From NCBI GenBank assembly GCA_004193285.1, contig SECP01000011.1:1-64000 (forward strand): DNA of 64,000 bases, in the 5' to 3' direction. Positions 30,445 through 36,691 of the stretch are shown piece after piece (within the stretch, counting starts at the first letter, position 1; each line of letters begins with the position of its first letter). The notes beneath the pieces were generated by a model, which searched no databases, was not told where the DNA came from, and saw nothing but the letters and a program-made list of their open reading frames with translations. The stretch is from Myxococcales bacterium. GTDB lineage: Bacteria > Myxococcota_A > Polyangia > Polyangiales > Polyangiaceae. The position numbers were made by a program, and so were the translations under genes.

Positions 30445-31158
30445 TCACTTACCGACCTGCCCTTGAAGCGTCTTGGCCTGAGTGAGGTGCGCTTCCACCG
30501 TCGCGCGCATTTTTCTGAGAGCGGCCTGGAGCTCTGGCGTTCGCGCCACCGGCAGCAGTTTTTCGTCAATCGCTTGCAGGACCTTCTGGTGCGCATCCAC
30601 CTGCGCGGTCATGTACGTGCGATCGAAGTCGGCCGCACTGGCCTCCTTCAGGCTGGCAAGGCTCTTCTCCCCGTCTGCTTTGAGCGCCGCTGAGCTCGCG
30701 CTGTCCGCCGGCGTGACGTTCAGCTTCTTGAACAACTTGGCCTGCTCCTGCTGAGCCTCGGTGTGGTGCTTGACCATCATGTCGGCGAACTTCTTGACCG
30801 CGGGAGCTTTGGCCTTGCTCTGGGCGACCTTGCCTTGCTCCACCTCCGAACCATTGGCTAAGTCCGCGAACTGCGCGACCTGAGCCTCTGTCAGCGTCTC
30901 CTTTTCGGGCGTCGCCGCCGCATCGCCTGGAGGACTCGGCTGGGTAGCGCTGGCCTGTTCGACAACAGGAGCAGGCGCGGTGGCCGGCGAGTCCGTCGAA
31001 GCAGGCTGCGCCGGCACCGGCGGCGGCGTGGGAAGCGCCTCTCCGTTGGCCACCTCCGCTTGAGTGGGGGGCGCCTTCTGGTCCCCAGCGCAGCCCGCGA
31101 GGACGAGGCTGATGGTCCCGATGAGCGCTGGTACGGTGTGTCCGAAAGTCCTATTCAT
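30445..31158 (-). CDS. DUF4142 domain lipoprotein
   Basis: 237 residues from ATG 31158; upstream in-frame sequence is not signal-like. The lipobox is SLVLAGC, followed by a Pro/Ala-rich linker to about residue 95, then the DUF4142 four-helix domain (AQFADLANGSEVEQGKVAQ, KKFADMMVKHHTEAQ, FDRTYMTAQVDAHQKVL). DUF4142 has a ferritin-like helical fold and is common in stress and envelope contexts; its function is unknown. A sigma-54-like site ends 13 bases before the start, which would leave almost no leader. Confidence 0.88.
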   Translation of the reverse strand: MNRTFGHTVPALIGTISLVLAGCAGDQKAPPTQAEVANGEALPTPPPVPAQPASTDSPATAPAPVVEQASATQPSPPGDAAATPEKETLTEAQVAQFADLANGSEVEQGKVAQSKAKAPAVKKFADMMVKHHTEAQQEQAKLFKKLNVTPADSASSAALKADGEKSLASLKEASAADFDRTYMTAQVDAHQKVLQAIDEKLLPVARTPELQAALRKMRATVEAHLTQAKTLQGQVGK

Positions 31159-31170
31159 GCTCGCCCAGTT

Positions 31171-31186
31171 TGCAGCAACCGTGCCT
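31171..31186 (-). promoter_or_regulatory. Candidate sigma-54 promoter of the DUF4142 gene
   Basis: On the minus strand AGGCACG-GTTG-CTGCA matches 10 of 12 positions with GG-N10-GC. Counting 12 bases from the GC puts the transcription start 2 bases before the ATG. Confidence 0.45.
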
Positions 31187-31206
31187 CCTCGGTGCCCGCT
31201 GCCGCC

Positions 31207-31232
31207 CGTCCGTAAAATAGCCGACACCGCAG
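31207..31232 (+). promoter_or_regulatory. Shared upstream element, copy B (before first zinc-ribbon gene)
   Basis: The core GTCCGTAAAATAGCCGACA is followed by CCGCAG. Copies B and D share 19 of 25 positions including both ends. It lies about 75-100 bases before the ATG at 31306. It contains TAAAAT, which could be a -10 box, but no -35 match is visible. Confidence 0.5.
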
Positions 31233-31305
31233 CTTCGCTGTACTTGATTGGCAATCTGACACAACCGTGGTGGCATTTGCGCCGCGAGCGAGGTAGCGTG
31301 CGACC

Positions 31306-31761
31306 ATGTCCTTCGTACCCACGCTGTGCCTGGAGTGCTGGCGCGTGCATCTCGCGTCCATCGCGCAGGCGCAGGCTGGGGAAATCGCCTGCAAAAGCTG
31401 CGGCGCGGAGGCCCGCATCGTGCCCGGATGCAGCTTCCCGGAGGCCGAAAAGGAAGCGTTCGAGGAGCTCAGTGGCATCGTAGCGGAGGGCAGTATCACT
31501 CCTACGGAGGGGCGGAGCCTGGCCGTCGAAATAGAGCGAGCGCTGGGGTCGGGGTCTTATCGGTCGCTTCTGGCTACGTTGTCCGTGCGGCTCCCTGGGC
31601 TACTGCCGCACGAGGTCGCAGCGGGCAAGAACGCCGGCGCGCAGCGGCGAATCTTGGCCAAGCTCAAGACCGTCTTCGAGGCGCTCGGTACCGCGCGCCG
31701 GGTGAGCGCCGAGTATCCGATCCTGGCTGATTCGCCTTCCCGTCGGGCCGGCCGGAGCTGA
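31306..31761 (+). CDS. Zinc-ribbon protein, first of three related copies
   Basis: 151 residues, function not recognised. The N-terminus has CLEC ... CKSCG, four cysteines spaced as in a zinc ribbon, then ARIVPGCSFPEAEKEAFEEL. The remainder is probably helical with no known motif. Two more genes (33360, 33865) share the pattern C-x2-C ... C-x(1-2)-CG followed by a small residue, then (V/I)(V/L)PG and an aromatic, acidic stretch ending in F. All three have a related element upstream. GAGG lies about 12 bases before the ATG. The small size and metal ribbon suggest a regulator or adaptor (inference). Confidence 0.75.
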   Translation: MSFVPTLCLECWRVHLASIAQAQAGEIACKSCGAEARIVPGCSFPEAEKEAFEELSGIVAEGSITPTEGRSLAVEIERALGSGSYRSLLATLSVRLPGLLPHEVAAGKNAGAQRRILAKLKTVFEALGTARRVSAEYPILADSPSRRAGRS

Positions 31762-31888
31762 GCCGGTGCTGAGGCAGTACGGCTTGGCAGTGCCCTAGCG
31801 CCGCGTCCACGCCGCCACGTCCCGCTGGGTGCCACGCAGCGGCACCAGGCGCAGCCTCGCGCGTGCCATCTGACAGCGGTGCGGCGTG

Positions 31889-32914
31889 ATGCGGGAGCGG
31901 GTACGCTTGCGCCATGCACCCGGTGACTCGCGCGGCCTTCGCGCGCCTGCAGAGGCAGCGCTCGTGATCACTCACCCTGAAAAAGTGCTCTTCCCCGCGA
32001 GCGGGATCACGAAGGGTGACCTCTGCCGCTACTACGAGAGCGTCGCCTCATGGATGCTGCCCCACATTTGCGGCCGACCGGTAACGCTGGAGCGCTACCC
32101 GGCCGGCATCGAACGAAAAGGCTTCATTCAGAAGGACGTAGCCAAGGGCTACCCGGATTGGCTGGAGCGAGTGGCGGTGGAGCGGCGCGCCCGCAAGCCG
32201 GAAGGCCCCGTCCACTATCCGGTCATCTCGGACGCTCGAGGGCTGCTTTGGCTAGCGAACCTGAACACGGTCACGCCGCACGTGTGGTGCTCGCGCTTGC
32301 CAGACCTGGAGCGTCCGGACCTTTGCGTCTTCGATCTGGACCCTGCCGACGAAGATGAGGCTCGCCTTCGCGCCGCAACCCTGGAGGTGCGAGACGTGTT
32401 GAGTGAGCTCGGCCTTCCGAGCTTCGTCAAATCCTCGGGCTCCAAAGGATTTCACGTCGTCATCCCGGTACGTGAGCCGGCCACCTTTTCGGAAACCTGG
32501 CGCTTCGCGCAGGGCGTAGGGCGCTGGCTCGTCAAGCGGCGCCCCGAGCTCTTCACGCAGGAGTTCATCAAGGCCGATCGCGGCGGTCGCATCTTGATAG
32601 ACACCGGGCGAAACGCCCGCGGCGCCACGCTCGCCGCAGCGTACGCCGTGCGCGCCAAGCCGGGAGCACCCGTTTCCGCTCCATGCACGTGGGATGAAGT
32701 AGCGAGCGGCACCGTCAGCCCCCGAACGTTCGGGATGGCGGCAATGCCCGCGCGCTTGGCCGACGTGGGCGACCTTTGGGGGAACTTGCATGAGGCCGCC
32801 GCTTCGATAGCAGAGGCCATCGCGGGGCTGAGAGCGCAGCTCAGCGAAGCGGATTGGGAAGAAGCGGCTGCAGCCACGACGCGCCGCCCTGGTTCTCGCA
32901 AGCGCGCGGTCTGA
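31889..32914 (+). CDS. LigD-type polymerase (primase-like) domain protein, stand-alone
   Basis: 341 residues from ATG 31889; the conserved domain begins at VITHPEKVLFPASGITKGDL, where GTG 31964 with AGAGG upstream is an alternative start. The motifs of the NHEJ polymerase of bacterial LigD are present: metal-binding Asp pair in CVFDLDPADE, SSGSKGFHVV, ILIDTGRNARGATLAAAYAVR. It adds nucleotides, often ribonucleotides, at broken DNA ends. No ligase or nuclease domain is fused and no Ku gene is in the window, so it must work with partners elsewhere or in another repair role. The basic C-terminus is probably disordered. Confidence 0.9.
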   Translation: MRERVRLRHAPGDSRGLRAPAEAALVITHPEKVLFPASGITKGDLCRYYESVASWMLPHICGRPVTLERYPAGIERKGFIQKDVAKGYPDWLERVAVERRARKPEGPVHYPVISDARGLLWLANLNTVTPHVWCSRLPDLERPDLCVFDLDPADEDEARLRAATLEVRDVLSELGLPSFVKSSGSKGFHVVIPVREPATFSETWRFAQGVGRWLVKRRPELFTQEFIKADRGGRILIDTGRNARGATLAAAYAVRAKPGAPVSAPCTWDEVASGTVSPRTFGMAAMPARLADVGDLWGNLHEAAASIAEAIAGLRAQLSEADWEEAAAATTRRPGSRKRAV

Positions 32915-33027
32915 AACTGCGCCCACATTTTGGAGGTGGGGGCGCGCGCGAACGCCACGTTGCGGCGAAACACCCGCAAGGGCCCACCAGATTTCGAGCA
33001 GTTACCCGAGGTTTTGTCGCCGGCGGG

Positions 33028-33043
33028 TGGCCCGGATTTTGGA
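33028..33043 (+). promoter_or_regulatory. Imperfect sigma-54-like site before a small membrane gene
   Basis: TGGCCCG-GATT-TTGGA matches 10 of 12 positions but the invariant GC reads GG. It ends 11 bases before the ATG at 33055, the same geometry seen at four other genes here. Confidence 0.3.
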
Positions 33044-33054
33044 TCGTTCGAGGC

Positions 33055-33291
33055 ATGTCAACCGCCGATCATGCCAGCTACGAAAAGCGCCTGGTCGCGG
33101 GCATCGCGACGACCATGCTCGCCCTCCTCGGTAGCTCGGTCCTCCTGCTTGGGCAGCAGCGAGCGCCGTCAGCTCCCGAGGCCAAGGAGCAGCCGTTTTG
33201 GTCGAGTGACGCAACCGCCAGTAACCTCGCCGTCGTCGAGCTGCAACGCTCGAGCGGGAGCCCCTGGGGTCAAAGCCCTGCAAGCCCATAA
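33055..33291 (+). CDS. Small single-pass membrane protein, 78 aa
   Basis: No family is recognised. A short basic N-terminus (YEKRLVAG) precedes one hydrophobic helix (IATTMLALLGSSVLLLG) and a 45-residue polar tail, probably outside the membrane. The ribosome site is weak. The open frame extends upstream to 32854, but that part is Arg/Gly/Pro-rich and overlaps the LigD-type gene. It could be real or a chance frame; the sigma-54-like site at the expected distance favours it slightly. Confidence 0.45.
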   Translation: MSTADHASYEKRLVAGIATTMLALLGSSVLLLGQQRAPSAPEAKEQPFWSSDATASNLAVVELQRSSGSPWGQSPASP

Positions 33292-33304
33292 GGTCCCTTC
33301 GCTG

Positions 33305-33329
33305 CGGACCGGAAGATAGCGGACAGACG
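33305..33329 (+). promoter_or_regulatory. Shared upstream element, copy C (before second zinc-ribbon gene)
   Basis: The core GGACCGGAAGATAGCGGACA lies 36-55 bases before the ATG at 33360. It keeps CCG-x-AA-R-ATAGC-S-GACA of the shared element. Confidence 0.45.
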
Positions 33330-33359
33330 CGCGCGGCTCGCCGGAGTACCAGCGCGGAC

Positions 33360-33791
33360 ATGCACTACCTACCCGCGCGCTGCGGCGCGTGCAGTCATGT
33401 CTCGTTGTTGTCCGAGCACGGTTGCGGTGAGGGAAGAGCCGTGTGCCCTAGCTGCGGCGGCCGCGCCACCGTGCTGCCAGGGTGCGCGTACGCCGAGGAG
33501 GACTTGCCGTTGTTTCAGGACGTGGCGGGCTGCTTCGACGCGGCCGAGCTCACGGTCGCGGAGGCGGCGACGTTGACGTTCGCGCTGGACACTCAGGATG
33601 GCCGCCGCGAGGCGGTGGAGCTGCTCGCAGCGTGGGTGGAGTACGTACCAGGACTTTCGCGATTTCAGCCCGTGCTCTTGTCCCACCCGCACAAGCTACG
33701 ACCCGCTCTGAGTATGCTCGGCACGCTGCTCGCCGAAAGGGCGTTGGACCGCATCTCCAGCGTGCGACCCCAGCAAGCTTCCAAGCACTGA
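33360..33791 (+). CDS. Zinc-ribbon protein, second of three related copies
   Basis: 143 residues, function not recognised. The N-terminus CGACSHVSLL ... CPSCGGRATVLPGCAY forms a zinc ribbon, followed by an acidic link (AEEDLPLFQDVAG) and a helical domain with AAELTVAEAATLTFALD. It aligns with the 31306 and 33865 proteins in the ribbon and in the PGC(A/S)(Y/F) block; the helical parts of this and the first copy are similar in length but diverged. The start is an ATG with GGAG rather far upstream. It is probably its own transcript, with the shared element just upstream. Confidence 0.75.
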   Translation: MHYLPARCGACSHVSLLSEHGCGEGRAVCPSCGGRATVLPGCAYAEEDLPLFQDVAGCFDAAELTVAEAATLTFALDTQDGRREAVELLAAWVEYVPGLSRFQPVLLSHPHKLRPALSMLGTLLAERALDRISSVRPQQASKH

Positions 33792-33811
33792 CACTCGATA
33801 AGATGGTTGCG

Positions 33812-33839
33812 GGTCCGTAAGAAAACGGATACCGCAGTG
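33812..33839 (+). promoter_or_regulatory. Shared upstream element, copy D (before third zinc-ribbon gene)
   Basis: GTCCGTAAGAAAACGGATA followed by CCGCAG, nearly the same layout as copy B. It also contains the inverted repeat TCCGT-AAGAAA-ACGGA. It lies 26-53 bases before the ATG at 33865. Confidence 0.5.
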
Positions 33840-33864
33840 AGCGCGGGCAGCGTACTTAACAATC

Positions 33865-34038
33865 ATGGATCTGCTCGCCGTGCATTGCCGGCAGTGCGCC
33901 TGCTGCTACCTGGAGAACGTCGTCGCCATCGTGGCAGGCAACGCCCTCTGCGAATGCGGCGGCATCGCGCGCGTCTTGCCTGGCGGAAGGTACACCGCAG
34001 CGGACCAGAGCTTGTTCGCAGCGGTCGTGATGTGGTAG
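33865..34038 (+). CDS. Zinc-ribbon protein, third copy, truncated
   Basis: 57 residues. It keeps only the ribbon and its flank: CRQC ... CECGGIARVLPGGRYTAADQSLFAAVV, then a stop. The helical domain of the other two copies is missing and no continuation is found in the other frames. It may be a decayed copy or a minimal functional ribbon. Its upstream element is well kept, which suggests recent truncation or retained expression. Confidence 0.6.
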   Translation: MDLLAVHCRQCACCYLENVVAIVAGNALCECGGIARVLPGGRYTAADQSLFAAVVMW

Positions 34039-34079
34039 CGCGGCACGAACCCGTTCAGGTGCCAGGGCCAGCTCAGAGC

Positions 34080-34286
34080 TCACCTCGCGCAGGCGCCTCC
34101 GAGCTCCGTGATCGCGCGACGCTCCTGGTTCAGACCGGGCACGAAGAGCAGCGCCTCCGGCGTCGAGTGCCCGTCACTCGAGAGCGCGGTCCGCAGCCCT
34201 CGCGCGTGCGCCTCGGTGAACACCGCGCGCACCCATTCTGCGCTGATGAGCGGCTCGTTGTACGCAGCGCAAACCGCGCGGGCTAG
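34080..34286 (-). pseudogene. Fragment of an AmmeMemoRadiSam-type radical SAM enzyme
   Basis: A minus-strand frame of about 69 residues reads CAAYNEPLISAEWVRAVF then EAHARGLRTALSSDGHSTPE, closely matching the middle of the radical SAM proteins of the AmmeMemoRadiSam system (AYNEPL, SDG and TPE blocks). The N-terminal CxxxCxxC cluster site and the C-terminal half are absent, and the end is degraded. It is a remnant without a start codon in place. Confidence 0.6.
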
Positions 34287-34469
34287 CGGCGCGACGAGTC
34301 CGGACCTTCACGTACGTCTGCTCCAGCTGCGGACACCTGCGAGAGCGCATGCGGTGGAGGCACGCTGCCCGTGCTGCGAAGGTGAGGCTTGGGAACCGCC
34401 GGTGCGGCCTTGAATCAAAGAGGCTGATTCGGCACGGCGCCAGGCCGTACCGAACCAACCGAATCGCAA
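34287..34469. other. Degraded intergenic stretch
   Basis: No intact gene. On the plus strand near 34305-34390 two frames read TYVCSSCGHLRER and ARCPCCEGEAWEPP, which together resemble a zinc ribbon broken by a frameshift. With the radical SAM fragment this makes 34.04-34.47 kb a decayed region. Confidence 0.3.
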
Positions 34470-34751
34470 CTAGCCTTCGTCCTCGCCTTCCTCTTCTTCG
34501 ACGTCCATGCGCTCACTGAGCAGCAGCTTGGCGCGGTTGGCGCGCGCATCTTGCTCGTCGCGGCTCTCGACGAAGAACTTCATGCGCTCGTCGTCGCTCG
34601 CCTCTTGAGCGTCCTTGATGTACTGCTCGCAGGCCTGATTACCCTGCAGAGCGTGGTACAGCACGCTCACGATCGCATATTCGTGGTCGTCGGTCGGTTG
34701 CGCGCTCCCTTGCGGGTTAGCGCTCTGGCTCCTCTGAGAGCCTGCAGACAC
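34470..34751 (-). CDS. Small helical, ferritin-like-type hypothetical protein
   Basis: 93 residues from GTG 34751. The core YAIVSVLYHALQGNQACEQY then DDERMKFFVESRDEQDARA is a two-helix pattern seen in short conserved proteins of cyanobacteria and proteobacteria that resemble half of a ferritin-like bundle. The C-terminus is a run of Glu (DVEEEEGEDEG). Function is unknown; a stress role is suggested by its neighbours. The start could also lie downstream, because the first 20 residues are Ser/Gln-rich and not conserved. Confidence 0.7.
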   Translation of the reverse strand: MSAGSQRSQSANPQGSAQPTDDHEYAIVSVLYHALQGNQACEQYIKDAQEASDDERMKFFVESRDEQDARANRAKLLLSERMDVEEEEGEDEG

Positions 34752-34800
34752 CGATTCTTAATCCCGAGTTGCACTACGAGGCATGGTTGCCTCACCTCTT

Positions 34801-35244
34801 TCAGCGGCTTCCGCCGCCGGTCTGGCCGCTGCCGGTCGTCCCACTGCCGCTGCCGCTGCCGGTCGTGCCGCTGCCGCTGCCGGTCGTACCGCTGCCGCTG
34901 CCGGTCGTACCGCTGCCGGTCGTACCGCTGCCGCTGCCGGTCGTACCGCTGCCGGTCGTCCCGCTGCCGCTGCCGGTCGTACCGCTGCCGGTCGTCCCGC
35001 TGCCGCTGCCAGTCGTCCCACTCCCGCTCAGGTCACTGCCCGTCGCTCCCATTCCCGGGGTCGTCTCCGTCGAGCCGGGGGTGCTGCTGGAGTTGCTGCT
35101 GCCGGTCTCACCCGAGCCGTAACCCGTCGAGTCCGCCGTTCCGTTGGCTGGAGTCATGGCGCGATCGTTCTCGTGATTGCACGCGACTGCCATTAGCGTC
35201 AGAGCCACACACGCGGACATGGTCAAAGTTGTTCTGATCATCAC
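34801..35244 (-). CDS. Lipoprotein with Gly-Ser-Thr repeat tail
   Basis: 147 residues. AGGAGA lies about 9 bases before the ATG. The signal peptide ends in lipobox LMAVAC. The mature protein is almost wholly low complexity: a Thr/Ser/Gly linker, then repeats built from GSGTT and GSGSGTT. There is no catalytic domain. It may be a surface spacer or matrix lipoprotein, or a fast-evolving repeat gene. The repeat DNA is 15/21 bp in period, a multiple of three, so copy changes keep the frame. Confidence 0.7.
   Translation of the reverse strand: MMIRTTLTMSACVALTLMAVACNHENDRAMTPANGTADSTGYGSGETGSSNSSSTPGSTETTPGMGATGSDLSGSGTTGSGSGTTGSGTTGSGSGTTGSGTTGSGSGTTGSGTTGSGSGTTGSGSGTTGSGSGSGTTGSGQTGGGSR
34826..35020. 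repeat. In-frame 15/21-bp tandem repeat
   Basis: Units of GTCGTACCGCTGCCG (15 bp) alternate with a 21-bp form carrying an extra CTGCCG, giving a 36-bp higher-order period. Copies are nearly identical, differing mainly in GTCGTA versus GTCGTC, which suggests recent expansion and likely length variation between strains. Confidence 0.9.
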
Positions 35245-35268
35245 AGTGTCTCCTGGTTATTCGAGGCG

Positions 35269-35454
35269 TCAGCGCCGTGCAGCGGCGCCTTGACTAGCCT
35301 GCTTCTTCGTTCCCTTTACCGATCGCCCTTCGCGCCCACTTTGCGAGCCTGCTCCCGCTGCGGAAGAAGCAGCTTCGGCGCCCTTCACTTTGGAAGCGGA
35401 GGCGGACTTTTGGTCGCTGGAGCGATTGTTCTTGCTGGCTTTGCTGTTCGTCAT
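35269..35454 (-). CDS. Small basic Lys/Ser/Ala-rich protein
   Basis: 61 residues from ATG 35454. It is rich in Lys, Arg, Ser and Ala with no hydrophobic stretch (KASKNNRSSDQKSASASKVK), so probably disordered; it could bind nucleic acid or be a hydrophilin-like stress protein. No family is recognised. The GTG at 35460 is less likely because a sigma-54-like site would start transcription at about 35455. Confidence 0.5.
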   Translation of the reverse strand: MTNSKASKNNRSSDQKSASASKVKGAEAASSAAGAGSQSGREGRSVKGTKKQASQGAAARR

Positions 35455-35465
35455 GATCACAGATC

Positions 35466-35481
35466 AGCAAGTCCTGTGCCG
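35466..35481 (-). promoter_or_regulatory. Candidate sigma-54 promoter of the small basic protein
   Basis: On the minus strand CGGCACA-GGAC-TTGCT matches 10 of 12 positions with GG-N10-GC. The predicted transcription start is one base before the ATG at 35454. Confidence 0.45.
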
Positions 35482-35848
35482 ATGCCGAGCGCGTTGCTGT
35501 GCCCGCGGGGACACTTGGCCGAGCCTTCGATTTCGACGCGAGGTTCGTTCTTGGTCTCGGGAGTCGGCTCTTCGCAGGCGCCTCACCGGAAACAGACCAG
35601 ACGCGAGGCGTCCTAGGAGCAGCGGGGTTTCGGTGTCGCGGCGTTCGTGCCACGAGGATGACACGCGCTGCGTGAGCTGCGAGATGAGGTTGCTCATAGC
35701 CTATTTGACGAAGCACCAACTAAGAGTCTCCGCGGGTGCGAGGCGGTTCGGTGCTCGGCGGGGTCGCGTGCGTTGGGCTCGTATTTTTGCTGCGCGTGGC
35801 CTGCGTGCCCCTTCGGGTGGTCGTGACGCCCCGCCCCGTGAGCAGCCA
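35482..35848. other. 367-bp stretch with no supported gene
   Basis: Several overlapping frames are open on both strands, but all are Arg-rich and lack recognisable motifs. One minus-strand frame begins MSNLISQLTQRVSSSWHERR from an ATG at 35697 and loses coding character after about 40 residues; it may be the start of a broken gene. No promoter or hairpin stands out. Confidence 0.4.
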
Positions 35849-36586
35849 TTAATCAGAGCGCAGCTCGGAATTCGCACTTTCGTGTTCGACGGTCGGGGCG
35901 AACCGCGGCGCCGCTTCCTCTTCGGGCGCGCTCAGCCAGCCGCTGTGCTCGGCGAAGCGCATCAAGTCCACGCGGGTGCGTAGCTGCAGCTTTTGCATGC
36001 CACGCGCTCGATAGGTCTCGAGCGTGCGCACCGAGATTTGCAGCGACCGAGCGGCTTCCTTGAGAGTGACGCCTCGAGCCAGCAGACGCAGCACGTGGGC
36101 CTCGCGCTCGCTGAGCCGAAGATTCTGCCGCCGCACTCGTGGCGCTTCGGGAGCGTCCGAAGACTTCTCTAGCTTTTGCGCAGCCGGTACCGCATCAGTA
36201 ATTGCAGCCTGCTCTACCGCCCTCAGGAGCTCGCTAGGGGGGCTGTTCTTGCAAACGTATGCCGCGGCCCCGGCCTCCAGCGCTTCACGGGCCGCCCACG
36301 CTTCTTCGCGCAGGGAATACGCAACGAACTTGATTGCCGGGAGCTCGCCGCGCAGACGACGCATCACTTCCAGGCCGTTCAAGAGAGGGAGCGAAAGGTC
36401 CATCACCACCAAGTCCGGCCGGAGCTGCCGCACCACTGCCAGAGCCTCTTCGCCGTCTCCAGCTTCACCGACGACCTGCAACTGGGGAGAGAGCTCGAGC
36501 GTGCGCCGGAGCCCCAGGCGCAAGCAGGAATGATCGTCGACGATGACCACGGACCGCGGAGGGGATGCCAGTTCCCATTCTACCAT
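35849..36586 (-). CDS. NarL/LuxR-family response regulator
   Basis: 245 residues. The receiver has VVIVDDHSCLRLGL, Asp in LVVMDLSLPLLNG and Lys in YVCKNSP. The LuxR domain reads LSEREAHVLRLLARGVTLKEAARSLQISVRTLETY. It is paralogous to the regulator at 28121 (same LETY(K/R)AR...LRTR core and SGWL tail). The 30-residue C-terminal extension is acidic. The GAF-kinase gene ends 106 bp upstream on the same strand, so the two probably form a two-component pair, although that kinase has a HisKA rather than a HisKA_3 dimerisation domain. Confidence 0.9.
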   Translation of the reverse strand: MVEWELASPPRSVVIVDDHSCLRLGLRRTLELSPQLQVVGEAGDGEEALAVVRQLRPDLVVMDLSLPLLNGLEVMRRLRGELPAIKFVAYSLREEAWAAREALEAGAAAYVCKNSPPSELLRAVEQAAITDAVPAAQKLEKSSDAPEAPRVRRQNLRLSEREAHVLRLLARGVTLKEAARSLQISVRTLETYRARGMQKLQLRTRVDLMRFAEHSGWLSAPEEEAAPRFAPTVEHESANSELRSD

Positions 36587-36691
36587 TCAGTGAGAATAGC
36601 GTACTGATTCCGCGGCGCCGCTACGAGATGTGTAGGCCAAAGTGCTGACGCGATCGCGCCTCGGTGCGCTGGCCCGGCAACGCGACACTCG

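Noticed and set aside
34769..35237. Plus-strand Pro/Leu/Val repeat frames over the lipoprotein gene
   Set aside because: They arise from the tandem repeat being open in several frames; the minus frame has a signal peptide, lipobox and ribosome site.
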